Shown here: in pieces, positions 38,031 to 45,412 of the stretch
Layout: every line of letters starts with the position of its first letter
Numbering within the stretch: position 1 is the stretch's first letter
Source of the DNA: Neorhodopirellula pilleata
GTDB taxonomy: Bacteria; Planctomycetota; Planctomycetia; Pirellulales; Pirellulaceae
NCBI RefSeq assembly: GCF_007859915.1
Contig: NZ_SJPM01000002.1
Location: 435,819 to 499,818 of the forward strand
DNA: 64,000 bases
Direction: 5' to 3'
Notes under the pieces: model-generated
Told to the model about the DNA's origin: nothing
Database searches by the model: none
What the model saw: only the letters and a program-made list of their open reading frames with translations
Made by a program: the position numbers and the translations under genes

Positions 38031-39092
38031 TTACTCAGATGGAGAATCTTGGCCGGCGGGCGTCATCATCGCTTGCCAAACCCGAGCGTCGATACTGTCC
38101 GAAACAAACCGCGTGCTACCGTCCGCCATCCCGCAGTTGACTCCGTCAGCGTGTGCCGATGAGGGGCGTGCCAAGTCGGTGGCGTTCGATGGGTCCATGG
38201 TGACCACAAAGATATCCGCCGATGCGTTTCCCGGGTCAGAGACTCCGTTGATTTGATGAACGCTCTGCGGTTCTTCACCGGCATCCCAGTCAACATCGTG
38301 CCACACCATGCCGTTGGTAAATCGGCTCAGTGAGGGATACAGAACCCGTTGGTCCTTCACGATCGTGAGACTGTCTTGATCTGAAAACCCGGCTCGATGC
38401 CAAGGCATTGCCTGCACGTTCTCAGAGACCAAGACGGTTTGGCCTTGGCCGTCAGTGATATCCGACATGCGGATCGGCGGGCCGGTGGGGGAAATTTCTC
38501 CGTCGGGGCCAGCGGTGTCGGGCAACTGGTTGTGAAAGATTCCAAAGATCGGTGACATTGATTCCGTCAACGTGATCGCAACCCGTTGGCCGGACGGCTG
38601 AATAATCTCGACGGCTTCGTTGGTTTTGGCGTTCGGAGGAAGGTACACGCCCGTATTGACGATGTAGCTATTACGTCCATGAGTGGCTTCGGAACTCGGG
38701 TTGCTGGGGCACTGCATGATCGCCAAGTTGGGAGCGGCGAGCCAGCTATATCCCTCTCCGCTGACGCCCGTCGAAAGCGGGTTTTCCGAGGTGCCACCAC
38801 CCACGATCGGGTAACGGTCCTCGGTCCAATGTTCGTAGGTCGGTTGAGCATCCAGCCAAGGCAAGATTGCCACCGCCCATGTGCCGATCTTTCGATGCGG
38901 ACGAAGCGACTGCGGATCCGCATCGGGGTGATTGGGATCAACCAATCGTCCATCCAACCTGCACTTTAGGCGATTGCCTATCACTTCAAAATTGATCTTG
39001 CCACGAAAAAGGCCCTCAGAGAAATTGGAGGTTCTCACACCAAACCAATACTCAAAGGGCCAAGGATGGCTAAGAATATACGCTCCTGACAT
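38031..39092 (-). CDS. DUF1559-family protein without prepilin leader
   Basis: 353 residues. The DUF1559 C-terminal half is clear: MQCPSNPSSEATHGRNSYI, IRMSDITDGQGQTVLVSEN and the terminal RPSSAHADGVNCGMADGSTR followed by FVSDSIDARVWQAMMTP. The family normally starts with a type IV pilin-like methylation motif and hydrophobic helix; none is present here or in the 80 bp upstream. The start is secure because AGGAAGGA precedes the ATG by 6 bp. It may therefore be cytoplasmic, exported otherwise, or a truncated copy that gained a new start. Function unknown. Confidence 0.85.
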   Translation of the reverse strand: MSGAYILSHPWPFEYWFGVRTSNFSEGLFRGKINFEVIGNRLKCRLDGRLVDPNHPDADPQSLRPHRKIGTWAVAILPWLDAQPTYEHWTEDRYPIVGGGTSENPLSTGVSGEGYSWLAAPNLAIMQCPSNPSSEATHGRNSYIVNTGVYLPPNAKTNEAVEIIQPSGQRVAITLTESMSPIFGIFHNQLPDTAGPDGEISPTGPPIRMSDITDGQGQTVLVSENVQAMPWHRAGFSDQDSLTIVKDQRVLYPSLSRFTNGMVWHDVDWDAGEEPQSVHQINGVSDPGNASADIFVVTMDPSNATDLARPSSAHADGVNCGMADGSTRFVSDSIDARVWQAMMTPAGQDSPSE

Positions 39093-39572
39093 GATGAGTC
39101 CTTCCTAGACTACGGGGCCTATCCAACTTCAGCCGATCTTAGCGTCCTGGCTGGAAAATCGCCCTCCCAATTCTCAAACGTCATCCCAACGCCGATTAGC
39201 GTGCCTGCACCCCGCTGCGTAAGCGAGGGATAATTGATATTGACTCATCCCTCGCTGACGGGCTGTTGATTTAGTCCTCATCGAAACCCGAAGCGTGAGC
39301 GAGGGATACCTACAAAGGATTTAATGGCGTTCAATCCCTCGCTGACGCTTCGGGTTACGATTAAATCAACAGCCCGCTAGCGCCATCGGCTCTCAAGAAT
39401 TGCCTAATGCACTCAATCAACAGGCCGCTAGTTGACCATTGGTGACGCGTCCGAAAGAGGAATCACTCTACAGCCGAGAATGATGGGCCGGTCGTCGGCA
39501 GATTGTCAGGCCGGTCTCTTGGTAAGACCAATCTCTTTACAACGGAATGGAAGCGTGACGCTGGGATCCCGC
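39093..39572. other. Gene-poor gap containing a compound nested repeat
   Basis: About 480 bp between the DUF1559 gene (start at 39092) and the FtsQ-like gene (stop at 39573). It contains the compound palindrome listed separately (39213-39390) and a fragment ATCAACAGGCCGCTAG near 39416. No credible gene was seen; a minus frame at 39463-40176 is the shadow of the FtsQ-like gene. Confidence 0.6.
39213..39390. repeat. Compound nested palindromic repeat
   Basis: A short hairpin (GCGTAAGCGAGGGAT, about 39216, with its inverse ATCCCTCGCTGAC, about 39246) directly precedes a full element. The full element's outer arms are GGGCTGTTGATTTAG (about 39259) and TAAATCAACAGCCCGCT (about 39361), and its core is AACCCGAAGCGTGAGCGAGG. 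The right end carries GCTAGCGCCATCGGCTC, half of the other repeat family's arm, so two families are joined here. Confidence 0.85.
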
Positions 39573-40517
39573 TTACCGTTGGGCCGATGAATCGTCTGCC
39601 GCTGCCGTCGCGATCGGGGCGAATTGAATTTGCCGCAAATCGCTGCCGACGGGAGCACCGCCGAGAAGGTTTTGCAACTTCATCGTGGCCGGAGGTTCGG
39701 AGTTCGCTTCGTTTCCCGGAGGGCTGCCCCAGAACCATCGATCGCCTTTGGCATTGGCGATTTCCAACTGCACCACCGGGTTCTGACGCAAGTCGCCGTG
39801 GACTCCGATGCTCGAGATGCCCAACTCCGTGCGATAGGGTTGCAACAGATAGGCCAACACCGCAGCGGCGTGTACCCGCGAGTCCCCGAACTCGGAACCG
39901 ACGCCGCCGGTCGGATACGCCCCGGGCACAATGATATGCAAATATTGCTCGGTCTCCGCCCGCGAAAAATCGTTGGGCGGAAGCAGGATGCCTTCCCCGT
40001 CGATGGCAAAGAAACCCGCACCATTGTGTTCGGGGTGGCGGCTGATCACGTGGACCATCGCGACAGGTTGGCGATAATCCAGTCGGACGTCCAATACGCC
40101 GCCGGGCAATTTGCGGACACTGACGACTCGTTTGACCCACGGATGACTCGCGAAGGCGGACGCGACCTTGGCACAAGCCTGGGTATCGATCAGCGAAAGT
40201 TGATCCATCGCCGCATCACGGTAGACCGTTTCGATGATATTCGTTCGGACGTACTGGGGTGGCGGTGTCACCGAAATGGCAGTCGCCTCGACGCCGTAAT
40301 ACTTGTGAGCGACGTAGTGACTGCCCCATTGTTGCCAAGCGGCATAGCCGACGACCAATAAAATCGCCGGCCACAAAATCGACAAAACAGCCGGCGCGGC
40401 GACCAGTGATGCGATCCAGCGAATCTTGGAAGGCGGAGCGACGTCGAGCGATTCAAACCGCCTTTTGCGGACCGTCGCGCGTTTCGTTGAAGGAGTCGGA
40501 TCGGTCACGTGGGGCAT
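39573..40517 (-). CDS. ftsQ: FtsQ/DivIB-like cell division protein
   Basis: 314 residues from ATG 40517; starts at 40574 or 40592 are possible. A cytoplasmic basic N-tail is followed by one membrane segment (WIASLVAAPAVLSILWPAIL), then a POTRA-like region (VASAFASHPWVKRVVSVRKLPGG and VLDVRLDYRQPVAMV) and the FtsQ-like beta region with GFFAIDGEGILLPP. That domain order and the position next to murB match the dcw cluster. The protein would bridge cytoplasmic and periplasmic division factors. Most planctomycetes lack FtsZ, so its role here may differ. Confidence 0.75.
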   Translation of the reverse strand: MPHVTDPTPSTKRATVRKRRFESLDVAPPSKIRWIASLVAAPAVLSILWPAILLVVGYAAWQQWGSHYVAHKYYGVEATAISVTPPPQYVRTNIIETVYRDAAMDQLSLIDTQACAKVASAFASHPWVKRVVSVRKLPGGVLDVRLDYRQPVAMVHVISRHPEHNGAGFFAIDGEGILLPPNDFSRAETEQYLHIIVPGAYPTGGVGSEFGDSRVHAAAVLAYLLQPYRTELGISSIGVHGDLRQNPVVQLEIANAKGDRWFWGSPPGNEANSEPPATMKLQNLLGGAPVGSDLRQIQFAPIATAAADDSSAQR

Positions 40518-40619
40518 CAAAACGGGGGCGACATGACGGCAGCCGGTAATGGCTATGCCCGGTTTGGAGTGCATTCGGCCGCGTCGAAACAACCCGGCGA
40601 TGCGATTCCACCTGGACGT

Positions 40620-41507
40620 TTACCAAATCTGCAAGTTCAGCCGCAAGTCGATCCCGGTTTGCAACAAGACCTGTTCTCGGACCCGCTCGATCAATCGCAG
40701 GCACTGCTCGCTTGTCGCATTTTCATGTGCGATCAGGTACTGAGGTGCCGACAAATCCAACGAAACGTCCCCTTCGCGGAGACCGGAAAGCCCCGTGCTG
40801 GCGATCAACTCACGGGTCGACATGGAATCGGGATCGATGAACGGCATCACGATCCGTGAGGTGTCCGCCGGACGACGTTGGCCGCGATGAATCCATAGTT
40901 TCTGCATCCGCTTGGTCAACGCGCTGACGTCTTTGGGCTCGAGTTCAAACTCGACACTCAACACGATCGAGCCGTCCAAGGTTGATTTTCGGTGAGAAAA
41001 ACCGGCTTCTTCGGCCGAGATCGTTTTCGACTCGCCCGACTCATCGAGCACATCGATCGACCGCACCACCGACCCAATGTCCCGGCCCTCGGCGGACGCA
41101 TTGCCCACGACGGCCCCCCCGACGCTGCCGGGAATGCCGACGAGGTGTTCGAGACCCCCGAGGCCCTCTCCGACGGTTTTGATCGCCGCGTGAGTCAGTT
41201 TTGCCCCGGCCCCCGCTTTCAATCGGTTGCCTTCGATTGCCAATTGGCAGGTCGCCGGACCGCCCAATGAAATCACCAATCCGTCGAAACCGGCTTCGCG
41301 GACGAGCACGTTACTGCCGTGACCGAGCACGCGAACGGCCAAGTCGTGTTTGCGGGCCGCTCGAACGAGCCCTGAAATCTGCTTGATTTCGACCGGTTCG
41401 GCCAAAAAACGGGCCGGACCACCGATGCCCAGCCACAACGACTCGTTGAGCGGCTGGTTCTCGCCGATCAGATGCTGGAGTTCTTCCGGAAAGACATCGG
41501 CGAGCAT
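40620..41507 (-). CDS. murB: MurB-like UDP-N-acetylenolpyruvoylglucosamine reductase, altered active site
   Basis: 295 residues from ATG 41507; the frame continues upstream but the start here fits the family. FAD-binding motifs are good: GIGGPARF, LGHGSNVLV, LEHLVGIPGSVGGAVVGNAS and HRKSTLDG. The region that normally reads SAGSxFKNP is replaced by TSRIVMPFIDPDS, removing the expected proton-donor Ser, and the C-terminal catalytic Glu region reads GIDLRLNLQIW without a clear Glu. The enzyme would reduce UDP-GlcNAc-enolpyruvate in peptidoglycan synthesis if active. It lies about 100 bp upstream of the ftsQ-like gene as in dcw clusters. Confidence 0.8.
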   Translation of the reverse strand: MLADVFPEELQHLIGENQPLNESLWLGIGGPARFLAEPVEIKQISGLVRAARKHDLAVRVLGHGSNVLVREAGFDGLVISLGGPATCQLAIEGNRLKAGAGAKLTHAAIKTVGEGLGGLEHLVGIPGSVGGAVVGNASAEGRDIGSVVRSIDVLDESGESKTISAEEAGFSHRKSTLDGSIVLSVEFELEPKDVSALTKRMQKLWIHRGQRRPADTSRIVMPFIDPDSMSTRELIASTGLSGLREGDVSLDLSAPQYLIAHENATSEQCLRLIERVREQVLLQTGIDLRLNLQIW

Positions 41508-41656
41508 TACGGTAGGATTCAAAGACACGTCGTGACCAACTCGAACAGGGGAATGCGGGTGGGAGCCCCTACAGTTTGCCAACCATCGGCAGAATTCGCA
41601 ATCGAGGCTATCGCCGTCTTCCGGCGAAGGCGCTTGTCGACTGCCGTCGCCGCCAC

Positions 41657-41819
41657 GCATCGGGTTTGCGGGCTGTTGATTTAGTCCTCATCGAAACCCG
41701 ATGCGTGAGTTTTGAACATGCACTTTTTTCGTAACACGCTGCGTAAGCGAGGGATAGTTGATATTGACTCATCCCTCGCTGACGCATCGGGTTACGATTA
41801 AATCAACAGCCCGTTTGCC
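41657..41819. repeat. Nested palindromic repeat between murB and queA
   Basis: Outer arms GCGGGCTGTTGATTTAG (41668) and TAAATCAACAGCCCG (41799). Next arms are AACCCGATGCGTGAG (about 41695) and CTGACGCATCGGGTT (about 41779). A further hairpin inside is GCGTAAGCGAGGGAT (about 41741) with ATCCCTCGCTGAC (about 41771). The gap 41508-41891 between the divergent murB and queA genes holds only this element and presumably their promoters. Confidence 0.85.
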
Positions 41820-41891
41820 ACGGTGCAAAAAAACTCGCTGGCTTGATACGATTGTGCGGCGTCTTCTCCATTTGCTTCGCACGGCCATCTC

Positions 41892-43016
41892 ATGCATTCC
41901 CTCGACCTCTACGATTACGAACTCCCCCGCGAGCGGATCGCTCAAGAACCGCTCCGAAATCGTGTCGATGCGCGGTTGATGTTGGTCGACCGGGCCGAGG
42001 GCACGATCGATCACTACCACGTTCGCGATCTGCCGGAGTTATTACGTGCCGAAGACGCCTTGGTGTTGAACAATTCCCGCGTCGTTCCGGCTCGATTGAT
42101 CGGCTATCGGACACGCACCAACGGTCGATGGCAGGGACTGTTTCTGCGAAGTGACCCCGCATCGGGTGTGTGGGAATTGTTGACGAAGACTCGCGGAACG
42201 TTGAGAACTGGGGAGACGATCACGTTGCAAGATCGCGATGCCCGAGACGGGGGCAAGCTGGAGATCATCGGCCGCGACACCGAAGGGCACCTGCTCGTCA
42301 AACCGCTCGTCGAGTCCTTCACCGCCGTCGACCGTGACGGGCAACCAATCAGTGCACCTGAGTCGATGGCCCGATCGGCGACCGCGTGGCTGGAACGCTA
42401 CGGTCGGGTTCCGATCCCGCCGTACATTCGCGACGGGCGGATGGTTGATGCGGACGTGACGAATTATCAAACCGTCTTCGCGAGCAAAAAAGAAGAGGAC
42501 AAAGGCAGCGTCGCGGCGCCGACTGCCGGCCTGCACTTCACCGATAATTTGCTCAAGACGATCGCCAAGGGGCAGACAGCGATTCACGAAGTCACGTTGC
42601 ATGTTGGAATCGGAACGTTTCGCCCGATCGAGGCAGATGACATCGACGAGCACCACATGCACCAGGAATGGGGCCGGATCGACCAGGCGACCGTCGACAG
42701 CATCGTGGCCCGACGTGCCGCCGGCGGGCGGTGTGTCGCCGTGGGCACGACGAGCGTCCGGGTGCTCGAAAGTAGCGTCGCTGCCGGTAACGGAAACCTT
42801 GCCGAATGGACCGGATCGACCGACTTGTTTATCAAACCGCCTTATCGATTTGGTGCGGTCGATGCCCTGATGACAAACTTTCACTTACCGAAAAGTTCGC
42901 TGCTGGTCCTCGTCAGCGCGTTCGCAACGCGTGATTTGATCCTGAAGGCGTATCAGGAAGCGATCGACGCCGAATACCGTTTCTTCAGCTACGGCGACGC
43001 AATGCTGATCGTCTGA
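41892..43016 (+). CDS. queA: S-adenosylmethionine:tRNA ribosyltransferase-isomerase
   Basis: 374 residues, normal length. The protein begins YDYELPRERIAQEPLRNRVDAR-like and shows RLMLVDR, LVLNNSRVVPARLIG, SVAAPTAGLHFT, EVTLHVGIGTFRP, VGTTSVRVLES and LMTNFHLPKSSLLVLVSAF, all hallmarks of QueA. The enzyme transfers and isomerises the ribosyl part of SAM onto 7-aminomethyl-deazaguanine in tRNA to give epoxyqueuosine. It is monocistronic; a 25-bp tandem repeat follows its stop codon directly. Confidence 0.97.
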   Translation: MHSLDLYDYELPRERIAQEPLRNRVDARLMLVDRAEGTIDHYHVRDLPELLRAEDALVLNNSRVVPARLIGYRTRTNGRWQGLFLRSDPASGVWELLTKTRGTLRTGETITLQDRDARDGGKLEIIGRDTEGHLLVKPLVESFTAVDRDGQPISAPESMARSATAWLERYGRVPIPPYIRDGRMVDADVTNYQTVFASKKEEDKGSVAAPTAGLHFTDNLLKTIAKGQTAIHEVTLHVGIGTFRPIEADDIDEHHMHQEWGRIDQATVDSIVARRAAGGRCVAVGTTSVRVLESSVAAGNGNLAEWTGSTDLFIKPPYRFGAVDALMTNFHLPKSSLLVLVSAFATRDLILKAYQEAIDAEYRFFSYGDAMLIV

Positions 43017-43024
43017 AAGAGATA

Positions 43025-43127
43025 GGCCCGGGTTACCTTGAAAAGGGAAAGCCCGAGTTGCCTTGAAAAGGGAAGGGCCGGGTTACCTTGAAAAGGGAAG
43101 GGCCGGGTTACCTTGAAAAGGGAAGGG
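43025..43127. repeat. Four 25-bp tandem repeats after queA
   Basis: The unit GGCCGGGTTACCTTGAAAAG plus GGAAG occurs four times with a 25-bp period; the first two copies differ at a few bases and the last two are identical. It ends at a separate 31-bp inverted repeat, CCATGGTGA to TCACCATGG (about 43127-43157). Confidence 0.85.
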
Positions 43128-43157
43128 CCATGGTGAAGCCCTCCCTGCCTCACCATG

Positions 43158-43376
43158 GCCCTATCAGTGCTGGAACGATGGCACCGATCGTTCCACCCTC
43201 CCAATCCATGGTACCCCTAGTATCGGACGTGGCCGCAGGTGTACATAAAGAAAAAAGGCTCGGTCGTTCGGATTTTTCCGACGCGGATGGGGGCTGCTCC
43301 GACGCGACGAATCAAAGCGGGCGATGGAATCACCACCTTAATTTCAACGTTTTGATACGTCGCCCCGTTCGTCGCT
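43158..43376. other. Non-coding stretch after the queA repeats
   Basis: About 220 bp without a credible gene; short open frames here lack ribosome binding sites and recognisable features. It leads into the MITE-like element at 43377. Confidence 0.5.
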
Positions 43377-43509
43377 CTAGTGCTTTCAACCACATTTGAC
43401 TTTAGGGTGTCAGCAACGTGGCTCGACGGTCCTCCGTCGAGAATCACGGTGGGGACCACCGTGCCACGTTTTAAGCCAACCCTCATTTAAAATATTGACG
43501 AAGCACTAG
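43377..43509 (+). mobile_element. 133-bp MITE-like element, copy 1
   Basis: Both ends are CTAGTGCTT / GAAGCACTAG, giving imperfect terminal inverted repeats of about 19 bp flanked by CTAG. Inside, CGTGGC and GCCACG enclose two further hairpins, TCGACGG/CCGTCGA and CACGGTGG/CCACCGTG, a clover-leaf. Length and sequence match the copy at 47032-47164, which is inverted; I count only a handful of differences. No reading frame. The terminal CTA supplies the minus-strand stop codon of the membrane protein gene at 43506. Confidence 0.88.
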
Positions 43510-43982
43510 ATCGGCCGGACCAACTCAGGGGCCGGCGTTGAACTCGGCCCGCGAACTTTCAAGAATCCTGACATCCCCACGATGATCGCCGCCAGCAGCA
43601 CGATCACCTTTAGCCACTTGGCTTTGTTGGCCCTCATTCCAGCCAACTTAGGACTGCGCCCGACCAACGCGGACGCGAAGAAAAAGATCACAAAAGCGAG
43701 CAGCATCTTCGTACCCAGCAAGCCGTGATACAGACCGTCGCCCTTGTGAGCGGGAATGGCCCGAACGTAGTTGTAAAATCCACTCAATAAAAACAACGCG
43801 ATTCCGCCATGGATGAAGCGCTTCCAGCGGCCGTTGATCGCGGCGGCGAGCTGTGCGTGGGCCTCGTCGGAAAGTTGTTTCGCCGACGGCAAGAGCACCC
43901 ACAGGGTGAACACACTGCCTCCGACGAGCACGATCGCGGTGGAGACGTGGACGATTCGCGAAATAATATCGAGGAGGAGCAT
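43506..43982 (-). CDS. Small four-helix integral membrane protein (CopD-like)
   Basis: 158 residues. Four membrane segments are visible: VHVSTAIVLVGGSVFTLWVL, FIHGGIALFLLSGFYNYV, LGTKMLLAFVIFFFASALVG and WLKVIVLLAAIIVGMSGFL. The N-terminal helix with His and the overall pattern resemble the copper-resistance D / uncharacterised membrane family found in planctomycetes. The stop codon and last base lie in the terminal repeat of the adjacent MITE-like element, so insertion may have reset the C-terminus. It diverges from serC. Function unknown. Confidence 0.82.
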   Translation of the reverse strand: MLLLDIISRIVHVSTAIVLVGGSVFTLWVLLPSAKQLSDEAHAQLAAAINGRWKRFIHGGIALFLLSGFYNYVRAIPAHKGDGLYHGLLGTKMLLAFVIFFFASALVGRSPKLAGMRANKAKWLKVIVLLAAIIVGMSGFLKVRGPSSTPAPELVRPI

Positions 43983-44205
43983 GGGATTCCGGTGGGTGTG
44001 TCAGGAAAGACGGCTGAGACAATTTGACCGCAGAGGGTCGCCGATCGGATCACTATCGCCGCTCGGCGAGATTTCGCCAACCGCATCACGCAGGTTCCTG
44101 TTTTGCACGCAGGTTCCTGATTTGGTTGGCTTTCACGAATCCCGACGGAAGCATAGAATCCCTCAAAACCCATTCCCCTCACTCTTTCCTCGAAGAGTTT
44201 TGTCC

Positions 44206-45330
44206 ATGACTGCCTCGGCAACCACTGCATCCGCTACCGACCGAGTTTACAACTTTTCCGCTGGCCCAGCTGTTCTTCCCGAGTCCGTACTTCGTGAAGT
44301 CCAAGAGGAAATGATGTGTCTGCCGGGGGCCGGGGCGTCGCTGCTGGAGATCAGCCACCGCGACAAATTGTTCATCGAGATTTTGCAAGACGCGGAGAGC
44401 ACCCTGCGTTCGCTTTTGGGTATCAGCGATGACTATAGCGTGATGTTCATGCAGGGCGGAGCGACGCTGCAGTTTTCCGCCGTCGCCGCCAATTTGTTAC
44501 GCGGAACCGGCAAGAAGGCCGAGTACCTTCTGACCGGATCATGGGGCAAGAAGGCGATCGAGGAAGCCAAGAAAGAAGGCAACGTCGGAGTGCTCTTCGA
44601 CGCCGCCAAGACCAATTACGATCGATTGCCGACGGCCTCGGACTATTCTTGCCCAGACGACGCCGCCTATCTGTACTACTGCAGCAACGAAACCATCCAA
44701 GGCGTCCAGTTCGCAAGCGAACCGGAGTGCCCCGATTCGGTTCCCTTGGTCAGCGACGCGTCGAGCGATTTTTTGTGTCGGCCTTTGCCGATCGATCGTT
44801 ACGGACTTGTGTATGCGTGTGCTCAAAAGAACGCCGGACCGGCCGGAGTGACCGTCGTCGTGATGCGCAAAGACCTGATCGATATCGCCGACGAAAACAT
44901 CCCCGGCTACTTGCACTACAAAAACCATCACGAAAACGAGTCGGAGTGGAACACACCACCGACGTTCGCGATCTACGTGCTCGGGAAAGTGGCCCGTTGG
45001 CTGCGGGATGACATCGGAGGGCTGGCGAACATGGAAGACATCAATCGCCAAAAATCCGAATCGCTCTACAAGATCATCGACGAAAGCAACGGTTTCTATC
45101 GCGGACATGCGCAAACAGATTGTCGTTCGTTGATGAACGTCACATTCAATTTGCCCAGTGAAGAATTGACCACGAAATTTGTCGCCGAAGCCGGGTCACA
45201 TCGTTTGGCGGCACTGAAGGGCCACCGCAGCGTCGGCGGCATTCGTGCCAGCATTTACAACGCGATGCCCCGAGAAGGCGTCGAAGCCCTCGGCAACTTC
45301 ATGACCGATTTCGCCAGCCGAAACGGTTAG
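44206..45330 (+). CDS. serC: Phosphoserine aminotransferase
   Basis: 374 residues from ATG 44206; the frame is open far upstream but this start matches the family N-terminus (VYNFSAGPAVLPESVL). Further motifs are MFMQGGATLQFSAVAANLL, YLLTGSWGKKA, YCSNETIQGVQF, LVSDASSDFLCRPLP and the PLP-Lys loop ACAQKNAGPAGVTVVV, ending with GHRSVGGIRASIYNAMP. The enzyme converts 3-phosphohydroxypyruvate and glutamate to phosphoserine. serA follows 82 bp downstream, so the first two steps of serine synthesis are together. The pair is bracketed by two inverted MITE-like elements. Confidence 0.97.
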   Translation: MTASATTASATDRVYNFSAGPAVLPESVLREVQEEMMCLPGAGASLLEISHRDKLFIEILQDAESTLRSLLGISDDYSVMFMQGGATLQFSAVAANLLRGTGKKAEYLLTGSWGKKAIEEAKKEGNVGVLFDAAKTNYDRLPTASDYSCPDDAAYLYYCSNETIQGVQFASEPECPDSVPLVSDASSDFLCRPLPIDRYGLVYACAQKNAGPAGVTVVVMRKDLIDIADENIPGYLHYKNHHENESEWNTPPTFAIYVLGKVARWLRDDIGGLANMEDINRQKSESLYKIIDESNGFYRGHAQTDCRSLMNVTFNLPSEELTTKFVAEAGSHRLAALKGHRSVGGIRASIYNAMPREGVEALGNFMTDFASRNG

Positions 45331-45412
45331 TGGTCCGTCACCGTTACGAGTTGTTTCCGACTCGACGGTTCGGATGATTTACACTCAAACTCTCACCCCC
45401 ATTTTAGATCTC

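Noticed and set aside
39463..40176. 237-codon minus frame overlapping the FtsQ-like gene
   Set aside because: Arg/Gly-rich shadow frame; the other frame has clear membrane and POTRA features.
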